A stretch of DNA of 35,650 nucleotides from Streptomyces sp. CBMA156 (GTDB lineage Bacteria; Actinomycetota; Actinomycetes; Streptomycetales; Streptomycetaceae), in assembly GCF_014596515.1 (NCBI RefSeq), contig NZ_MSJQ01000077.1, positions 1-35,650 on the forward strand, given 5' to 3'. How positions within the stretch are numbered: position 1 is the stretch's first letter; each line of letters opens with the position of its first letter. The notes under the pieces are model-generated. The model was not told the origin of the DNA, did not search any database, and was given only the letters and a program-made list of their open reading frames with translations. The position numbers were made by a program, and so were the translations under genes. Shown here piece by piece: positions 1 through 8,000 of this stretch.

Positions 1-151
1 CCTCCTGCGGGAACCGCCCCTGCTCATCCACCTCCGCCGCGAACGGAGCGATCTTCGCCTCGGCCAGCGAACGCACCGCCTCACGGAGCATCCCGTGCTC
101 CTCGGAGATACGGAAGAGATCGAAGTCAGCCGCCCCTGCGCTGCCCGCCAT
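1..151 (-). CDS. Acyl-CoA dehydrogenase, N-terminal part (cut by window edge)
   Basis: The first 50 codons of a minus-strand gene are visible. The ATG is at 151-149, and a GAGG ribosome binding site lies about 8 bases upstream. The peptide starts MAGSAGAADFDLF and continues with ISEEHGMLREAVRSLAE and then IAPFAAEVDEQGRFP. This is the usual first alpha-helical segment of acyl-CoA dehydrogenases ('..EEHxxLRxxVRxxAexxIaPxaxexDexgxFP'), the FAD enzymes that introduce the alpha-beta double bond during fatty acid or branched-chain amino acid breakdown. The catalytic and FAD-binding parts lie outside the window, so substrate class cannot be judged. The gene is divergent from the UDP-sugar dehydrogenase gene, with a candidate operator between them. 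Confidence 0.82.
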   Translation of the reverse strand, partial: MAGSAGAADFDLFRISEEHGMLREAVRSLAEAKIAPFAAEVDEQGRFPQE

Positions 152-230
152 GATGCCCGCCTCGTCGTCCAGTGGCCGACGTCCGACCGGCGTCCGATCG
201 ACGTCCGGTCCGAGTCGAATCCGCGGTTAA

Positions 231-244
231 CTACCGTTCAGTAG
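231..244. promoter_or_regulatory. Imperfect palindrome, candidate operator of the acyl-CoA dehydrogenase gene
   Basis: CTACCGTTCAGTAG matches its own reverse complement at 10 of 14 positions, with perfect 4-bp outer arms. It sits in the 218-base divergent region between the acyl-CoA dehydrogenase (start 151) and the UDP-sugar dehydrogenase (start 370), in a locally AT-richer patch with GTTAA just before it. The size suits a TetR-family operator, which often controls acyl-CoA dehydrogenase genes in actinobacteria. The regulator is not in the window. Nothing else recognisable was seen in this intergenic stretch. Confidence 0.35.
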
Positions 245-369
245 AGATCCTAGGGGCGCCGACCTGCGGCTGCCTAGCGTCCGGGCGTGCAGGTGATCCC
301 GGCGCGTCCTCGCCGGGCGGATAGCATCAGGGCATCCGTACTGGTCGCGTCCGCATCCAAGGAGAACCC

Positions 370-1707
370 GTGACCCTCCGCATCTCCGTGATCGGCACCG
401 GCTACCTCGGCGCCACGCACGCCGCCGCGATGGCCGAGTTCGGCTTCGAGGTGCTGGGCCTGGACATCGATCCCGACAAGATCGCCATGCTGACCGCGGG
501 CCGCGTCCCGATGTACGAGCCGGGGTTGTCCGACCTGCTGCTCAAGCACGTGGCCGGGCACGAGGGTTCGACCGGGCGGCTGCGCTTCACCACCTCCGCC
601 CAGGAGGCGGCCGAGTTCGGCGACGTGCACTTCGTCTGCGTCAACACCCCGCAGCGCAAGGGCGAGTTCGCCGCCGACATGTCGTACGTCGACACCGCGA
701 TCAACGAGCTCGCACCGCACCTGACCCGCCCCGCCCTGGTGGTCGGCAAGTCCACCGTCCCGGTCGGCTCGGCGGCCCGGCTGGCCGAGCGGCTGGCCGC
801 GCTGGCGCCGGTCGGCGAGGCCGCAGAACTCGCCTGGAACCCGGAGTTCCTGCGCGAGGGCTTCGCCGTGCAGGACACCCTGCGGCCGGACCGGATCGTG
901 GTCGGCGCGCAGAGCGAGCGGGCCGAGCGGGTGCTGCGCGAGGTGTACGCGGAGCCGATCGCCGCCGGGGTGCCGTTCATGGTCACCGACTACGCGACCG
1001 CCGAACTGGTCAAGGCCGCCGCCAACTCCTTCCTGGCCACCAAGATCTCCTTCATCAACGCGATGGCGGAGGTCTGCGAGGCGGCCGGCGCGGACGTCAC
1101 CCAGCTCAGCAAGGCGCTCGCCTACGACGAGCGGATCGGCGGCAAGTTCCTCAACTCCGGCCTCGGCTTCGGCGGCGGCTGCCTGCCCAAGGACATCCGC
1201 GCGTTCATGGCCAGGGCCGGCGAGCTCGGCGCCGACCAGGCGCTGACCTTCCTGCGCGAGGTCGACTCGATCAACATGCGGCGCCGCTCCCGGATGGTCG
1301 AGCTGGCCCGCGAGCAGTGCGGCGGCGGCTTCCTGGGCCGCCGGGTCGCCGTGCTCGGCGCCGCCTTCAAGCCCAACTCGGACGACATCCGGGACTCCCC
1401 CGCCCTCAACGTGGCCGCCCAGATCCAGCTCCAGGGAGCCCAGGTCACCGTCTACGACCCGAAGGCCGTGGACAACGCCCGCAAGATGTTCCCCTCCCTC
1501 GCCTACGCCCGCTCCGCCCTGGAGGCCGCCGAGAGCGCCCACGTCGTCCTCCACCTCACCGAGTGGTCCGAGTTCCGCGAGCTGGACCCGGCCGAGCTCG
1601 GCGCCGTCGTCGCCGAACGCCGGCTCCTCGACGGCCGCAACGTCCTGGACGCCGACGCCTGGCGCGCCGCCGGCTGGACCTACCGCGCCCTCGGCCGCCC
1701 GAGCTGA
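370..1707 (+). CDS. UDP-glucose 6-dehydrogenase / nucleotide-sugar dehydrogenase
   Basis: A 445-residue enzyme of the UDP-glucose/GDP-mannose dehydrogenase family, which oxidises a nucleotide sugar twice at C6 with NAD to give the uronic acid, usually UDP-glucuronate for cell-surface glycans. The N-terminal Rossmann motif is GTGYLG (residues 9-14). The central region has KSTVPVG and the NPEFLREG loop. The catalytic cysteine is Cys271 in GFGGGCLPKD. The C-terminal UDP-binding domain contains GAAFKPNSDDIRDSP. Length and motif order are normal for the family. The GTG start at 370 follows AAGGAGAA at 359-366. The gene stands alone and ends in a strong terminator. The exact substrate (UDP-glucose or a related sugar) cannot be fixed from motifs; UDP-glucose is the most likely. 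Confidence 0.92.
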   Translation: MTLRISVIGTGYLGATHAAAMAEFGFEVLGLDIDPDKIAMLTAGRVPMYEPGLSDLLLKHVAGHEGSTGRLRFTTSAQEAAEFGDVHFVCVNTPQRKGEFAADMSYVDTAINELAPHLTRPALVVGKSTVPVGSAARLAERLAALAPVGEAAELAWNPEFLREGFAVQDTLRPDRIVVGAQSERAERVLREVYAEPIAAGVPFMVTDYATAELVKAAANSFLATKISFINAMAEVCEAAGADVTQLSKALAYDERIGGKFLNSGLGFGGGCLPKDIRAFMARAGELGADQALTFLREVDSINMRRRSRMVELAREQCGGGFLGRRVAVLGAAFKPNSDDIRDSPALNVAAQIQLQGAQVTVYDPKAVDNARKMFPSLAYARSALEAAESAHVVLHLTEWSEFRELDPAELGAVVAERRLLDGRNVLDADAWRAAGWTYRALGRPS

Positions 1708-1728
1708 CGCGACCGCCCGCGCTCCCCC

Positions 1729-1764
1729 GAAGTGCCCGCCCCCGACCCCGGGGGCGGGCACTTC
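1729..1764 (+). terminator. Strong hairpin terminator after the UDP-sugar dehydrogenase
   Basis: A perfect 16-bp stem (GAAGTGCCCGCCCCCG, 1729-1744, pairing with 1749-1764) closes on a 4-base ACCC loop 21 bases after the stop codon. No long T-run follows, which is common for terminators in these bacteria. It argues against any coding start for the next gene inside 1729-1764. Confidence 0.8.
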
Positions 1765-1786
1765 CGCTTTCCCGGGGTGCCGGTAT

Positions 1787-1800
1787 TTGAACATGTTCAA
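1787..1800. promoter_or_regulatory. Perfect 14-bp palindrome TTGAACATGTTCAA, candidate operator
   Basis: The 14 bases are an exact inverted repeat, AT-rich in a very GC-rich setting, and lie 60 bases upstream of the ATG of the small membrane-protein gene at 1861. This is the typical size and symmetry of a TetR- or MarR-type site in actinobacteria. No regulator gene is adjacent, so any protein binding it would act from elsewhere. Confidence 0.5.
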
Positions 1801-1860
1801 CCCTCGTGCGAGGATCGGGGTCTCCGCCGTCCGCGGCACTCTGGAGACCGGGGGTCCTTC

Positions 1861-2310
1861 ATGCACAGGCGCAGGTTGTTCATCGGGCTGGCCATCGCGT
1901 GCCCGACGGTCGTCCTCCTGCTCGTCTTTGTCGCGAGCCGCTTCCTGGCCGCCGTCGACGACCTCGCCTCCGGCAGGCCCGTCGAGGCCGACTGCTCGAA
2001 GGTCGTGGACTTCGCGGGCGGGTCGATGCCCGCAGAGGCCACCGGAGCCCGCTGCACGGACACCGGCGGCTGGCAGGAGCAGGGCTACGAGGCCGAGTTC
2101 CGGATGCCCAGGGCCGACCTGGCCGCCCGGCTGACCGCCGCCTTCCCGCGCGTCCGGCTGGTCGACGAGGGCACGTCGCGCATGAGCCTCAGGAACCGCG
2201 ACGAGACCGACGAGAACCGGCCCCGGGGGAAGGCCATGCTCGTCGAACTGGACGTCGCGTACGAGAGCGACACGACAGCCCTGGTCAAGCTCAACGCCAC
2301 CGATCTCTGA
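1861..2310 (+). CDS. Small membrane-anchored hypothetical protein
   Basis: A 149-residue protein starting MHRRRLFIGL. It has one N-terminal hydrophobic segment (about residues 5-25, IACPTVVLLLVFVASRF) behind a basic stretch, so it is either a signal anchor or an uncleaved signal peptide. The remaining part is hydrophilic, with two cysteines near residues 44 and 63 (ADCSKVV and ARCTDTG) that could form a disulfide outside the membrane. The ATG at 1861 is preferred because longer versions of this frame would start inside the terminator at 1729-1764. No family is recognised. It is probably controlled through the palindrome at 1787-1800. Confidence 0.7.
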   Translation: MHRRRLFIGLAIACPTVVLLLVFVASRFLAAVDDLASGRPVEADCSKVVDFAGGSMPAEATGARCTDTGGWQEQGYEAEFRMPRADLAARLTAAFPRVRLVDEGTSRMSLRNRDETDENRPRGKAMLVELDVAYESDTTALVKLNATDL

Positions 2311-2323
2311 CCCCAGGAATCCG

Positions 2324-2764
2324 GTGCCCCCGGACGTCGTTGGTACCGGCATGACGAGCTACGGCGACGACGCGACCATCCGCGGGATCCTCACCGGCAC
2401 GGGCGACACCTGGGCGGTGGTGGGGCTGTCCGGCAACACCGCCCGGGCCGCGTACGGGGTGGCCCGGGTGCTCCAGCGGTACGGCAAGCGGATCGTGCCC
2501 GTGCACCCGAAGGCCGAGACGGTCCTCGGCGAGCAGGGCTACGCCTCGCTCGCCGAAGTCCCGTTCCAGGTGGACGTGGTGGACGTGTTCGTGAACAGCA
2601 CGCTGGCCGGGGAGGTGGCCGACCAGGCGGTGCGGGCCGGGGCGAAGGCGGTCTGGTTCCAGCTCGGCGTCATCGACGAGGCCGCCTACGGGCGGACCCG
2701 GGAGGCCGGCCTGGCCATGGTGATGGACAGGTGCCCGGCCATCGAGATCCCCCGGCTCGGCTAG
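2324..2764 (+). CDS. CoA-binding (YccU-like) protein
   Basis: About 146 residues of the small single-domain CoA-binding family (YccU type), which has a Rossmann fold like succinyl-CoA synthetase alpha. Visible family features are [10 protein letters not shown] near the N-terminus, [21 protein letters not shown] and [10 protein letters not shown], ending in [10 protein letters not shown]. The GTG at 2324 has CAGGA at 2314-2318, five bases upstream. The alternative ATG at 2351 lies nearer the start of the conserved domain but lacks a ribosome binding site. The stop overlaps the stop of the convergent dipeptidase gene within CTAG (2761-2764). The cellular role of this family is poorly defined; CoA or acyl-CoA binding is expected from the fold. 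Confidence 0.82.
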   Translation: MPPDVVGTGMTSYGDDATIRGILTGTGDTWAVVGLSGNTARAAYGVARVLQRYGKRIVPVHPKAETVLGEQGYASLAEVPFQVDVVDVFVNSTLAGEVADQAVRAGAKAVWFQLGVIDEAAYGRTREAGLAMVMDRCPAIEIPRLG

Positions 2765-3975
2765 GAGTCCGCGCCGTCCAGCCGCGCGATGGTGGCGATG
2801 GACGGGCGGCGGGTGGTCCGCAGCCCGGCGGCCGCCGACTCGGCGTCGCGCAGGACGCGGACGGCGTTGTGCCAGGTGAGCTTCGCCAGGTCGGCCTCCG
2901 ACCAGTGGCGGCCGAGGAGTTCGGCGACCAGATTGGGGTAGCCGGCCACCGAGTCGAGGCCGTCCGGCAGGAAGGCGGTGCCGTCGAAGTCGCCGCCGAT
3001 GCCGATGTGGTCGACGCCGGCGACCTCGCGCATGTGGTCGAGGTGGTCGGCGACGGTGGCCGTGGTGGCGGTCGGGCGCGGGTGCCCGGCCTCGAAGGCG
3101 CGCTGGCGCTCCATGGCCGGCGGGGTGGTGTCCAGCGGGTGGAAGCCGTGAGCGCGCATGTTCTCGTCGGCCGCCCTGGTCCACTCGATGGCGGCGGGCA
3201 GGATGAACTTGGGCACGAAGGTGGCCATCGCCATCCCGCCGTTGGCGGGCAGCTGGGCGAGCACGTCGTCGGGGATGTTGCGCGGGTGGTCGCAGACCGC
3301 GCGCGCGGAGGAGTGCGAGAAGACGACGGGCGCCTCGGTGACCCGCAGGGCGTCGCGCATGGTGTCGGCGGAGACGTGCGACAGGTCGACCAGCATGCCG
3401 AGCCGGTTCATCTCCCGGACGACCTCCTCGCCGAACCGGGTCAGCCCGCCGGCCGCCGGCTTGTCGGTCGCGGAGTCGGCCCACGGCACGTTGTCGTTGT
3501 GGGTGAGCGTCAGGTACCGCACGCCCAGCTCGTACAGGGCGCGCAGGGTGGCGAGCGAGCAGTCGATGGAGTGGCCGCCCTCCGCGCCCATCAGGGACGC
3601 TATCCGGCCCTCGGCGCGGGCGGCCTCCATGTCCGCGGCGGTACGGGCGAGCCGCATCCGGTCGGGGTAGCGATCGACCAGGGCGTGGACGAAGTCGATC
3701 TGCTCCAGGGTGGCGCTCACCGCGTGGTCGCCGTCCGGCGAGGACGGGACGTAGACGGACCAGAACTGCGCGCCGACCCCGCCCTCCGCGAGGCGGGCGA
3801 GGTCGGTGTGCAGGCGGTCGCTCTGGTCGGCGGCGAGGTCGAGCACGCCCAGGTCGTACCCGGCCTGCTCGCGCATCGCCCACGGGAGGTCGTTGTGGCC
3901 GTCCACCACGGGGGCGGTGCGCAGCAGGGCGCGGGCGCGGTCCAGGAGGGTGAGGGAGTCCGTCCGAGAAGTCAT
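2761..3975 (-). CDS. Membrane dipeptidase (M19 family)
   Basis: A 404-residue zinc-dependent dipeptidase of the renal-dipeptidase type, which cleaves dipeptides and can accept D-residues. The metal ligands are seen as DGHNDLP (His27, Asp29), the bridging glutamate in GAEGGHS (near residue 131), then [22 protein letters not shown] and GIGGDFDG. No signal peptide or lipobox is present, so the protein is probably cytoplasmic, as is usual in actinobacteria. The ATG is at 3975. It lies 33 bases behind purE on the same strand and may be read from the purK promoter. The short gap contains only the 12-bp palindrome CCCACCGGTGGG at 3996-4007, too weak to be called a terminator. Confidence 0.92.
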   Translation of the reverse strand: MTSRTDSLTLLDRARALLRTAPVVDGHNDLPWAMREQAGYDLGVLDLAADQSDRLHTDLARLAEGGVGAQFWSVYVPSSPDGDHAVSATLEQIDFVHALVDRYPDRMRLARTAADMEAARAEGRIASLMGAEGGHSIDCSLATLRALYELGVRYLTLTHNDNVPWADSATDKPAAGGLTRFGEEVVREMNRLGMLVDLSHVSADTMRDALRVTEAPVVFSHSSARAVCDHPRNIPDDVLAQLPANGGMAMATFVPKFILPAAIEWTRAADENMRAHGFHPLDTTPPAMERQRAFEAGHPRPTATTATVADHLDHMREVAGVDHIGIGGDFDGTAFLPDGLDSVAGYPNLVAELLGRHWSEADLAKLTWHNAVRVLRDAESAAAGLRTTRRPSIATIARLDGADS

Positions 3976-4008
3976 ACGGGCTGTTCTACCCCACCCCCAC
4001 CGGTGGGA

Positions 4009-4542
4009 TTACTTGCCGAAGCCGAAGGAGGAGGAACCGGCCACCTTGGCGCGGAGCTTCTCGCCCTTCTCGGTGGCCTGGTTGTTCAGCTCGGCCTGGA
4101 AGTCGGTCATCTTCTCGGTGAGTTCCGGGTCGAAGGCGGCGAGCATCCGCACCGCGAGCAGGCCGGCGTTGCGCGCGCCGGCCACCGAGACGGTCGCCAC
4201 CGGCACGCCGGCCGGCATCTGGACGATCGACAGCAGGCTGTCCATGCCGTCCAGGTAGCGCAGCGGCACCGGCACGCCGATGACCGGCAGCGGGGTGACC
4301 GAGGCGAGCATGCCCGGCAGGTGGGCCGCGCCGCCGGCGCCCGCGATGATCGCCTTCAGGCCGCGCCGGTGCGCCTGCTCGCCGTACGCGACCATCTCGC
4401 GGGGCATCCGGTGGGCGGAGACGACGTCCACCTCGTAGGGGATCCCGAACTCGTCGAGCGCCTGGGCGGCGGCCTCCATGACCGGCCAGTCGGAGTCCGA
4501 TCCCATCACGATGCCGACGACGGGGGTGGCAGCGGAGCTCAT
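4009..4542 (-). CDS. purE: N5-carboxyaminoimidazole ribonucleotide mutase
   Basis: A 177-residue class I PurE, which shifts the carboxyl group of N5-CAIR to give CAIR in purine synthesis. The phosphate-binding motif GSDSDWPVM is at residues 14-22, the catalytic SAHRMP with His44 follows, and the loop [12 protein letters not shown] is at 67-78. The tail (SSSFGFGK) is a short extension. The ATG at 4542-4540 overlaps the purK stop as ATGA, so the two genes are translationally coupled in the order needed for consecutive reactions. Confidence 0.97.
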   Translation of the reverse strand: MSSAATPVVGIVMGSDSDWPVMEAAAQALDEFGIPYEVDVVSAHRMPREMVAYGEQAHRRGLKAIIAGAGGAAHLPGMLASVTPLPVIGVPVPLRYLDGMDSLLSIVQMPAGVPVATVSVAGARNAGLLAVRMLAAFDPELTEKMTDFQAELNNQATEKGEKLRAKVAGSSSFGFGK

Positions 4543-5750
4543 TCGGTGATCGTTCCTCGCAGGTAGGCGGCCGCGTGGCGGGCGCGCTCGCGGACGTCTT
4601 CGAGGTCGTCCCCGAAGACGTTGACGTGGCCGACCTTGCGGCCGGGCTTCACGTCCTTCCCGTACATGTGGATCTTCAGCCCGGGGTCGCGGGCCATGCA
4701 GTGCAGGAAGGGGTGGTACATGTCCGGGTAGTCGCCGCCGAGGACGTTGACCATGACGGTCCACTTGGCGCGGGGGCGGGGGTCGCCGAGCGGGAGGTCG
4801 AGGACGGCCCGCAGGTGGTTCTCGAACTGCGAGGTGACCGCGCCGTCCTGGGTCCAGTGCCCGGAGTTGTGCGGGCGCATGGCCAGCTCGTTGACCAGGA
4901 TGCGGCCGTCCCTGGTCTGGAACAGCTCGACGGCGAGGTGGCCGACGATGCCGAGGTCCCCGGCGATCCGCAGGGCGAGCTGCTGGGCCTCGTCGGACAG
5001 GGCCGGGTCGAGGTCCGGCGCGGGGGCGGTGACCTCGGCGCAGACGCCGTTCTCCTGGACGCTCTCCACGACCGGGTAGGCGACGGCCTGACCGCTGGGC
5101 GAGCGGACCACGTTGGCGGCCAGCTCGCGGACGAAGTCGACCTTCTCCTCGGCCAGCACGGCGACGCCGGCCAGGAACGGGGCCTGCGCCTGCTGCTCGT
5201 CTTCGACGACCCAGACGCCCTTGCCGTCGTAGCCGCCGCGCACGGTCTTCAGGACGACCGGGTAGCCTCCCGCCCGTCGCCCACCCCCGCCCTCGGCCGA
5301 CAGGGCTTCGCCCTGGTCCCTCTTGAGCTCGTCGGCGAAGGCGGTGACGTCGGCCGGGTCGGTGACGATCCGGTGCCGGGGGCAGGGGACGCCGATGGAG
5401 TCCAGCCTGGCCCGCATCACGCCCTTGTCCTGGGCGTTGACCAGCGCGTCCGGGCCGGGGCGGACGGCGATGCCGTCGGCCTCCAGGGCCCGCAGGTGCT
5501 CGGTGGGGACGTGCTCGTGGTCGAAGGTGATCACGTCACAGCCGGCGGCGAAGGCGCGCAGGGTGTCGAGGTCGCGGTAGTCGCCGAGGACGACGTCGGA
5601 CACCACCTGTGCGGCGGAGTCCTGGGGCGTGTCGGCGAGGAGTTTGAACCTGACCCCGAGCGGGATGCCCGCCTGGTGTGCCATGCGGGCCAGCTGCCCG
5701 CCACCGATCATGCCCACCACTGGAAAATTCACATTGCCCGGGGAAGTCAC
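4539..5750 (-). CDS. purK: N5-carboxyaminoimidazole ribonucleotide synthase
   Basis: A 403-residue ATP-grasp enzyme that makes N5-CAIR from AIR, bicarbonate and ATP, the substrate of the PurE next door. It opens with the dinucleotide-fold motif [11 protein letters not shown] and carries [13 protein letters not shown] in the ATP-grasp region, [12 protein letters not shown], and the C-terminal LGGDYPD. About 15-18 residues rich in Gly/Arg/Glu ([20 protein letters not shown]) are inserted just before the VVLK strand, where most PurK proteins have a short turn; the DNA there forms a small hairpin (5301-5315). The GTG at 5750 has no ribosome binding site but a TATCCT box 7 bases upstream, which suggests a leaderless transcript. 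Confidence 0.96.
   Translation of the reverse strand: MTSPGNVNFPVVGMIGGGQLARMAHQAGIPLGVRFKLLADTPQDSAAQVVSDVVLGDYRDLDTLRAFAAGCDVITFDHEHVPTEHLRALEADGIAVRPGPDALVNAQDKGVMRARLDSIGVPCPRHRIVTDPADVTAFADELKRDQGEALSAEGGGGRRAGGYPVVLKTVRGGYDGKGVWVVEDEQQAQAPFLAGVAVLAEEKVDFVRELAANVVRSPSGQAVAYPVVESVQENGVCAEVTAPAPDLDPALSDEAQQLALRIAGDLGIVGHLAVELFQTRDGRILVNELAMRPHNSGHWTQDGAVTSQFENHLRAVLDLPLGDPRPRAKWTVMVNVLGGDYPDMYHPFLHCMARDPGLKIHMYGKDVKPGRKVGHVNVFGDDLEDVRERARHAAAYLRGTITE
5301..5315. repeat. Small hairpin within the purK insertion
   Basis: CAGGGC-TTC-GCCCTG forms a 6-bp stem with a 3-base loop, exactly where PurK has its extra residues. Short GC hairpins with a TTC or GAA loop look like dispersed palindromic units of streptomycete genomes. 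This may be such a unit inserted in frame. The link is inference; only the hairpin and its position are seen. Confidence 0.4.
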
Positions 5751-5757
5751 GCGGCCC

Positions 5758-5763
5758 AGGATA
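5758..5763 (-). promoter_or_regulatory. Probable -10 box of a leaderless purK transcript
   Basis: Read on the minus strand, TATCCT is followed by 7 bases and then the GTG start at 5750. With no Shine-Dalgarno sequence, this spacing matches promoters that begin transcription at the start codon. No good -35 box was found 17 bases upstream. Confidence 0.45.
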
Positions 5764-5868
5764 TCCGGGCCGGTCGGAGGCGGTGGAGCCGCCGGTGGGC
5801 CGACCGGAGCGGACGCGCGTAGATGTCAACCCCTGCCCCGGACGGCTGAGCCGTTCGGTGGAAGCGGG

Positions 5869-5883
5869 TAGCCTGAACGGCTA
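5869..5883 (+). promoter_or_regulatory. Candidate -10 (TAGCCT) inside a short inverted repeat, upstream of gtrA-like gene
   Basis: TAGCCT at 5869-5874 fits the actinobacterial -10 pattern TAnnnT. It lies in TAGCC-TGAAC-GGCTA, a perfect 5-bp inverted repeat. CTGAGC at 5846-5851 is a weak -35 at 17-bp spacing. The promoter would give a leader of about 110 bases for the gene at 5991. This is a pattern match only. Confidence 0.3.
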
Positions 5884-5990
5884 GGTCCTCGTCCGCGCGG
5901 TCGGATCATGTGCGTGCACGCAGGGCTCAAGGGGTGGCTCCGGCCCAGTGGGACACCCTTTTCCCCGCAGGCACATGGAGGCCACCCGGT

Positions 5991-6539
5991 ATGGCGACGA
6001 CCGCAGCTTCGGAACCCACGCTCATGCAGAAACTGCGTGGGCTCAGGGGTGAGGTGGTGAAGTTCGCCATCGTCGGCGTGACCGGCGTGATCGTCAACGC
6101 CGGTGTCTTCTGGGTCTGCCTCAAGGCGACCGGTCCGGTCAACTCCTTCTCGGGCTACATCGCCACCAGCGTCGCGATCGGCACCAACTACCTCGGCTAC
6201 CGCTACTGGCTCTACCGCGACCGGGACGCGGCCTCCCGCAAGCGCGAGATCACCCTCTTCCTGATCTTCAGCGGCATCGGCATGCTGATCGAGAACGGCA
6301 TCAACGCCTTCTCGGTGCACGTGCTCGGCTACCACTCGGCCACCAGCCAGCTGATCGCCAAGAACGTGATCGGTCTGATCGCCGGCACGACCTTCCGGTT
6401 CTTCTCCTACCGGACGTGGGTCTTCAAGGCGCTGCCGGAGACCGAGCAGGCCGTCGACACCGCCGACGGCCAGGAGCTGGCCGCCCAGGCCGAGCTGATG
6501 CTGGCCACCGAACGGATCCGCTTCGCCAAGGCCGAGTAG
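5991..6539 (+). CDS. GtrA-family membrane protein
   Basis: A 182-residue protein of the GtrA family, small membrane proteins with four helices thought to move or support polyprenyl-phosphate-linked sugars for cell-surface glycan modification. Predicted helices are near residues 22-45, 54-72, 86-108 and 118-140. Family signatures include VKFAIVGVTG early, TNYLGYRYWLYRDRD after the second helix, and TTFRFFSYRTWVF at the end of the domain. A hydrophilic Glu/Ala-rich tail follows. GGAGG at 5976-5980 precedes the ATG. Its place beside purK is a conserved streptomycete neighbourhood; a functional link to purine synthesis is not implied. Confidence 0.88.
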   Translation: MATTAASEPTLMQKLRGLRGEVVKFAIVGVTGVIVNAGVFWVCLKATGPVNSFSGYIATSVAIGTNYLGYRYWLYRDRDAASRKREITLFLIFSGIGMLIENGINAFSVHVLGYHSATSQLIAKNVIGLIAGTTFRFFSYRTWVFKALPETEQAVDTADGQELAAQAELMLATERIRFAKAE

Positions 6540-6583
6540 GCCGGACGGGCCCCGCGGCCCGCACCGCCCCGCACTCTCCGCAG

Positions 6584-6611
6584 CCCCGGCAGGCCGAACC
6601 GGCCGCCGGGG
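6584..6611. terminator. Hairpin between convergent gtrA-like and kinase genes
   Basis: CCCCGGC and GGCCG (one bulged A between them) pair with CGGCC and GCCGGGG around an AAC loop, giving a 12-bp stem 45 bases after the gtrA-like stop and before the converging kinase stop at 6701. It could end transcription from both sides. The rest of 6540-6700 shows no gene. Confidence 0.55.
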
Positions 6612-6700
6612 TTCGCCGTGTCCGCCGGGGCTCCACGGCACGGACCCGCCCGGCCCGCCGGACCGCCCGCCGCACGGGCCCGCCCGGCGAACCGACCCGC

Positions 6701-7945
6701 TCAGTCCTCGTGGCTGCGCCCGAGGAACAGCGCGAACACCGCCGGCTTCAGCGACAGCAGTTCGAGCCGCCCGCCGTCCGCCTCCGCGAGGTCACGGGCG
6801 ACGGCGAGGCCGATGCCGGTGGAGTTGCGCCCGCTGACCGCCCGCTCGAACACCCGGTTGCCGAGGTCGGCGGGCACGCCGGCACCCTCGTCCTGGACCT
6901 CGACCACCGCCGAGGTGCCGGACGGCCGGACCCGCAGGGTGATCGTCCCGGCGCCGTGCATCAGCGAGTTCTCGATCAGGGTGGCCAGCACCTGGGCCAC
7001 CGTCCCCGGGGTGCCGACCGCGGTGACCCCGCGCAGCCCCTCCAGGGACAGCACCCGGTCCTGCTCGCGCAGCGTCGGGCCCCACTCCTCCACCTGCTGC
7101 TTGATCACCTCGTCCAGGTCGAAGGCGACGGCGGTGGGGCTGCGCGGGTCGCGCTGGGTGGTGAGCAGCCGCTGGACCACGTCGGTGAGCCGCTCGACCT
7201 GCTGGAGGGCGATGGTCGCCTCCTCCCGGACCGTCTGCGGGTCCTCGGCGAGGGCGGTGATCTCCTCCAGCCGCATGGAGAGCGCGGTGAGCGGGGTGCG
7301 CAGCTGGTGCGAGGCGTCGGCGGCGAGCCGGCGCTCGGCGGTGAGCATCCGGGCGATCCGCTCGGCGCTGGTGTCCAGCACTTCGGCGACCCGGTCGAGC
7401 TCGGGCACCCCGTAGCGGCGGTCGCGCGGGCGAGGGTCCCCGGAGCCGAGCCGCTCGGCGGTCTCGGCGAGGTCGGTGAGCGGCCGGGCGAGCCGCTTGG
7501 ACTGCCAGACGGCGAGCGCCACGGCGGCCTGGACGGCCAGCAGGGCGACCACGCCGAGCAGCAGCAGGTTGTTGGCGATCTCGTGGTCGACGTCCTCGCG
7601 GGACTGCTCGACGGTGACGGTCTCGCCGCTGTTGCCGCGCTCGACGGCCTTCAGCAGGTGGCTTCCCGGCGGGCGTTCGCCCGCCGACACCACCGGCTGG
7701 CCCGGCACCTGCACCTCGACGTAGCTGCCCTCGGTGATCTGGCTCTCGAAGGCCCGCCCGGTGACCGGCTCCCCGGCGGCGAGCCGGCTCTCGACCAGGG
7801 CGAGCACCCGGACGGCGGCCGCGTCCACCCGGTCCTGGGCGGAGTTGACGATGGTCCGCTTCTCGACCAGGGCGAGCGGCACGCAGAACACCACGACCAC
7901 CACCAGGACCACGCCCAGCAGCGAGTTGATCATCCTGCGTTTCAC
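6701..7945 (-). CDS. Sensor histidine kinase
   Basis: A 414-residue two-component sensor in the cytoplasmic membrane. Helix 1 spans about residues 7-27 and helix 2 about 125-147, leaving an extracytoplasmic sensor loop of roughly 95 residues. A HAMP-like linker follows (RPLTDLAETAERLGSGD). The phospho-accepting His213 is in ASHQLRTPLTAL. The ATP-binding domain shows the N box with Asn326 (IENSLMHG), the G1 box VQDEGAGVP and the G2 region STGIGLAVARDLAEADGG. It starts with GTG at 7945, 55 bases behind the response regulator stop, so the two are probably one transcript. The signal is unknown. Confidence 0.93.
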   Translation of the reverse strand: MKRRMINSLLGVVLVVVVVFCVPLALVEKRTIVNSAQDRVDAAAVRVLALVESRLAAGEPVTGRAFESQITEGSYVEVQVPGQPVVSAGERPPGSHLLKAVERGNSGETVTVEQSREDVDHEIANNLLLLGVVALLAVQAAVALAVWQSKRLARPLTDLAETAERLGSGDPRPRDRRYGVPELDRVAEVLDTSAERIARMLTAERRLAADASHQLRTPLTALSMRLEEITALAEDPQTVREEATIALQQVERLTDVVQRLLTTQRDPRSPTAVAFDLDEVIKQQVEEWGPTLREQDRVLSLEGLRGVTAVGTPGTVAQVLATLIENSLMHGAGTITLRVRPSGTSAVVEVQDEGAGVPADLGNRVFERAVSGRNSTGIGLAVARDLAEADGGRLELLSLKPAVFALFLGRSHED

Positions 7946-8000
7946 GCCGCTCCCGGGGTGTTCAGCCGCCGCGGGCCGAGGGCCCGATGTCCGTCAGGGG

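Noticed and set aside
274..2352. A 692-codon open frame on the minus strand across the UDP-sugar dehydrogenase and its neighbour
   Set aside because: It is the usual mirror frame of GC-rich genes, crosses a perfect terminator, is full of Gly/Ala/Arg runs and has no family motif. The plus-strand genes have clear motifs.
3996..4007. CCCACCGGTGGG as terminator between purE and the dipeptidase gene
   Set aside because: A 12-base palindrome has no room for a loop and no T-run. Probably chance in GC-rich DNA.
5824..5829. TTGACA on the minus strand as -35 box of purK
   Set aside because: No acceptable -10 lies 16-19 bases downstream. TATCCT next to the start codon is a better signal.
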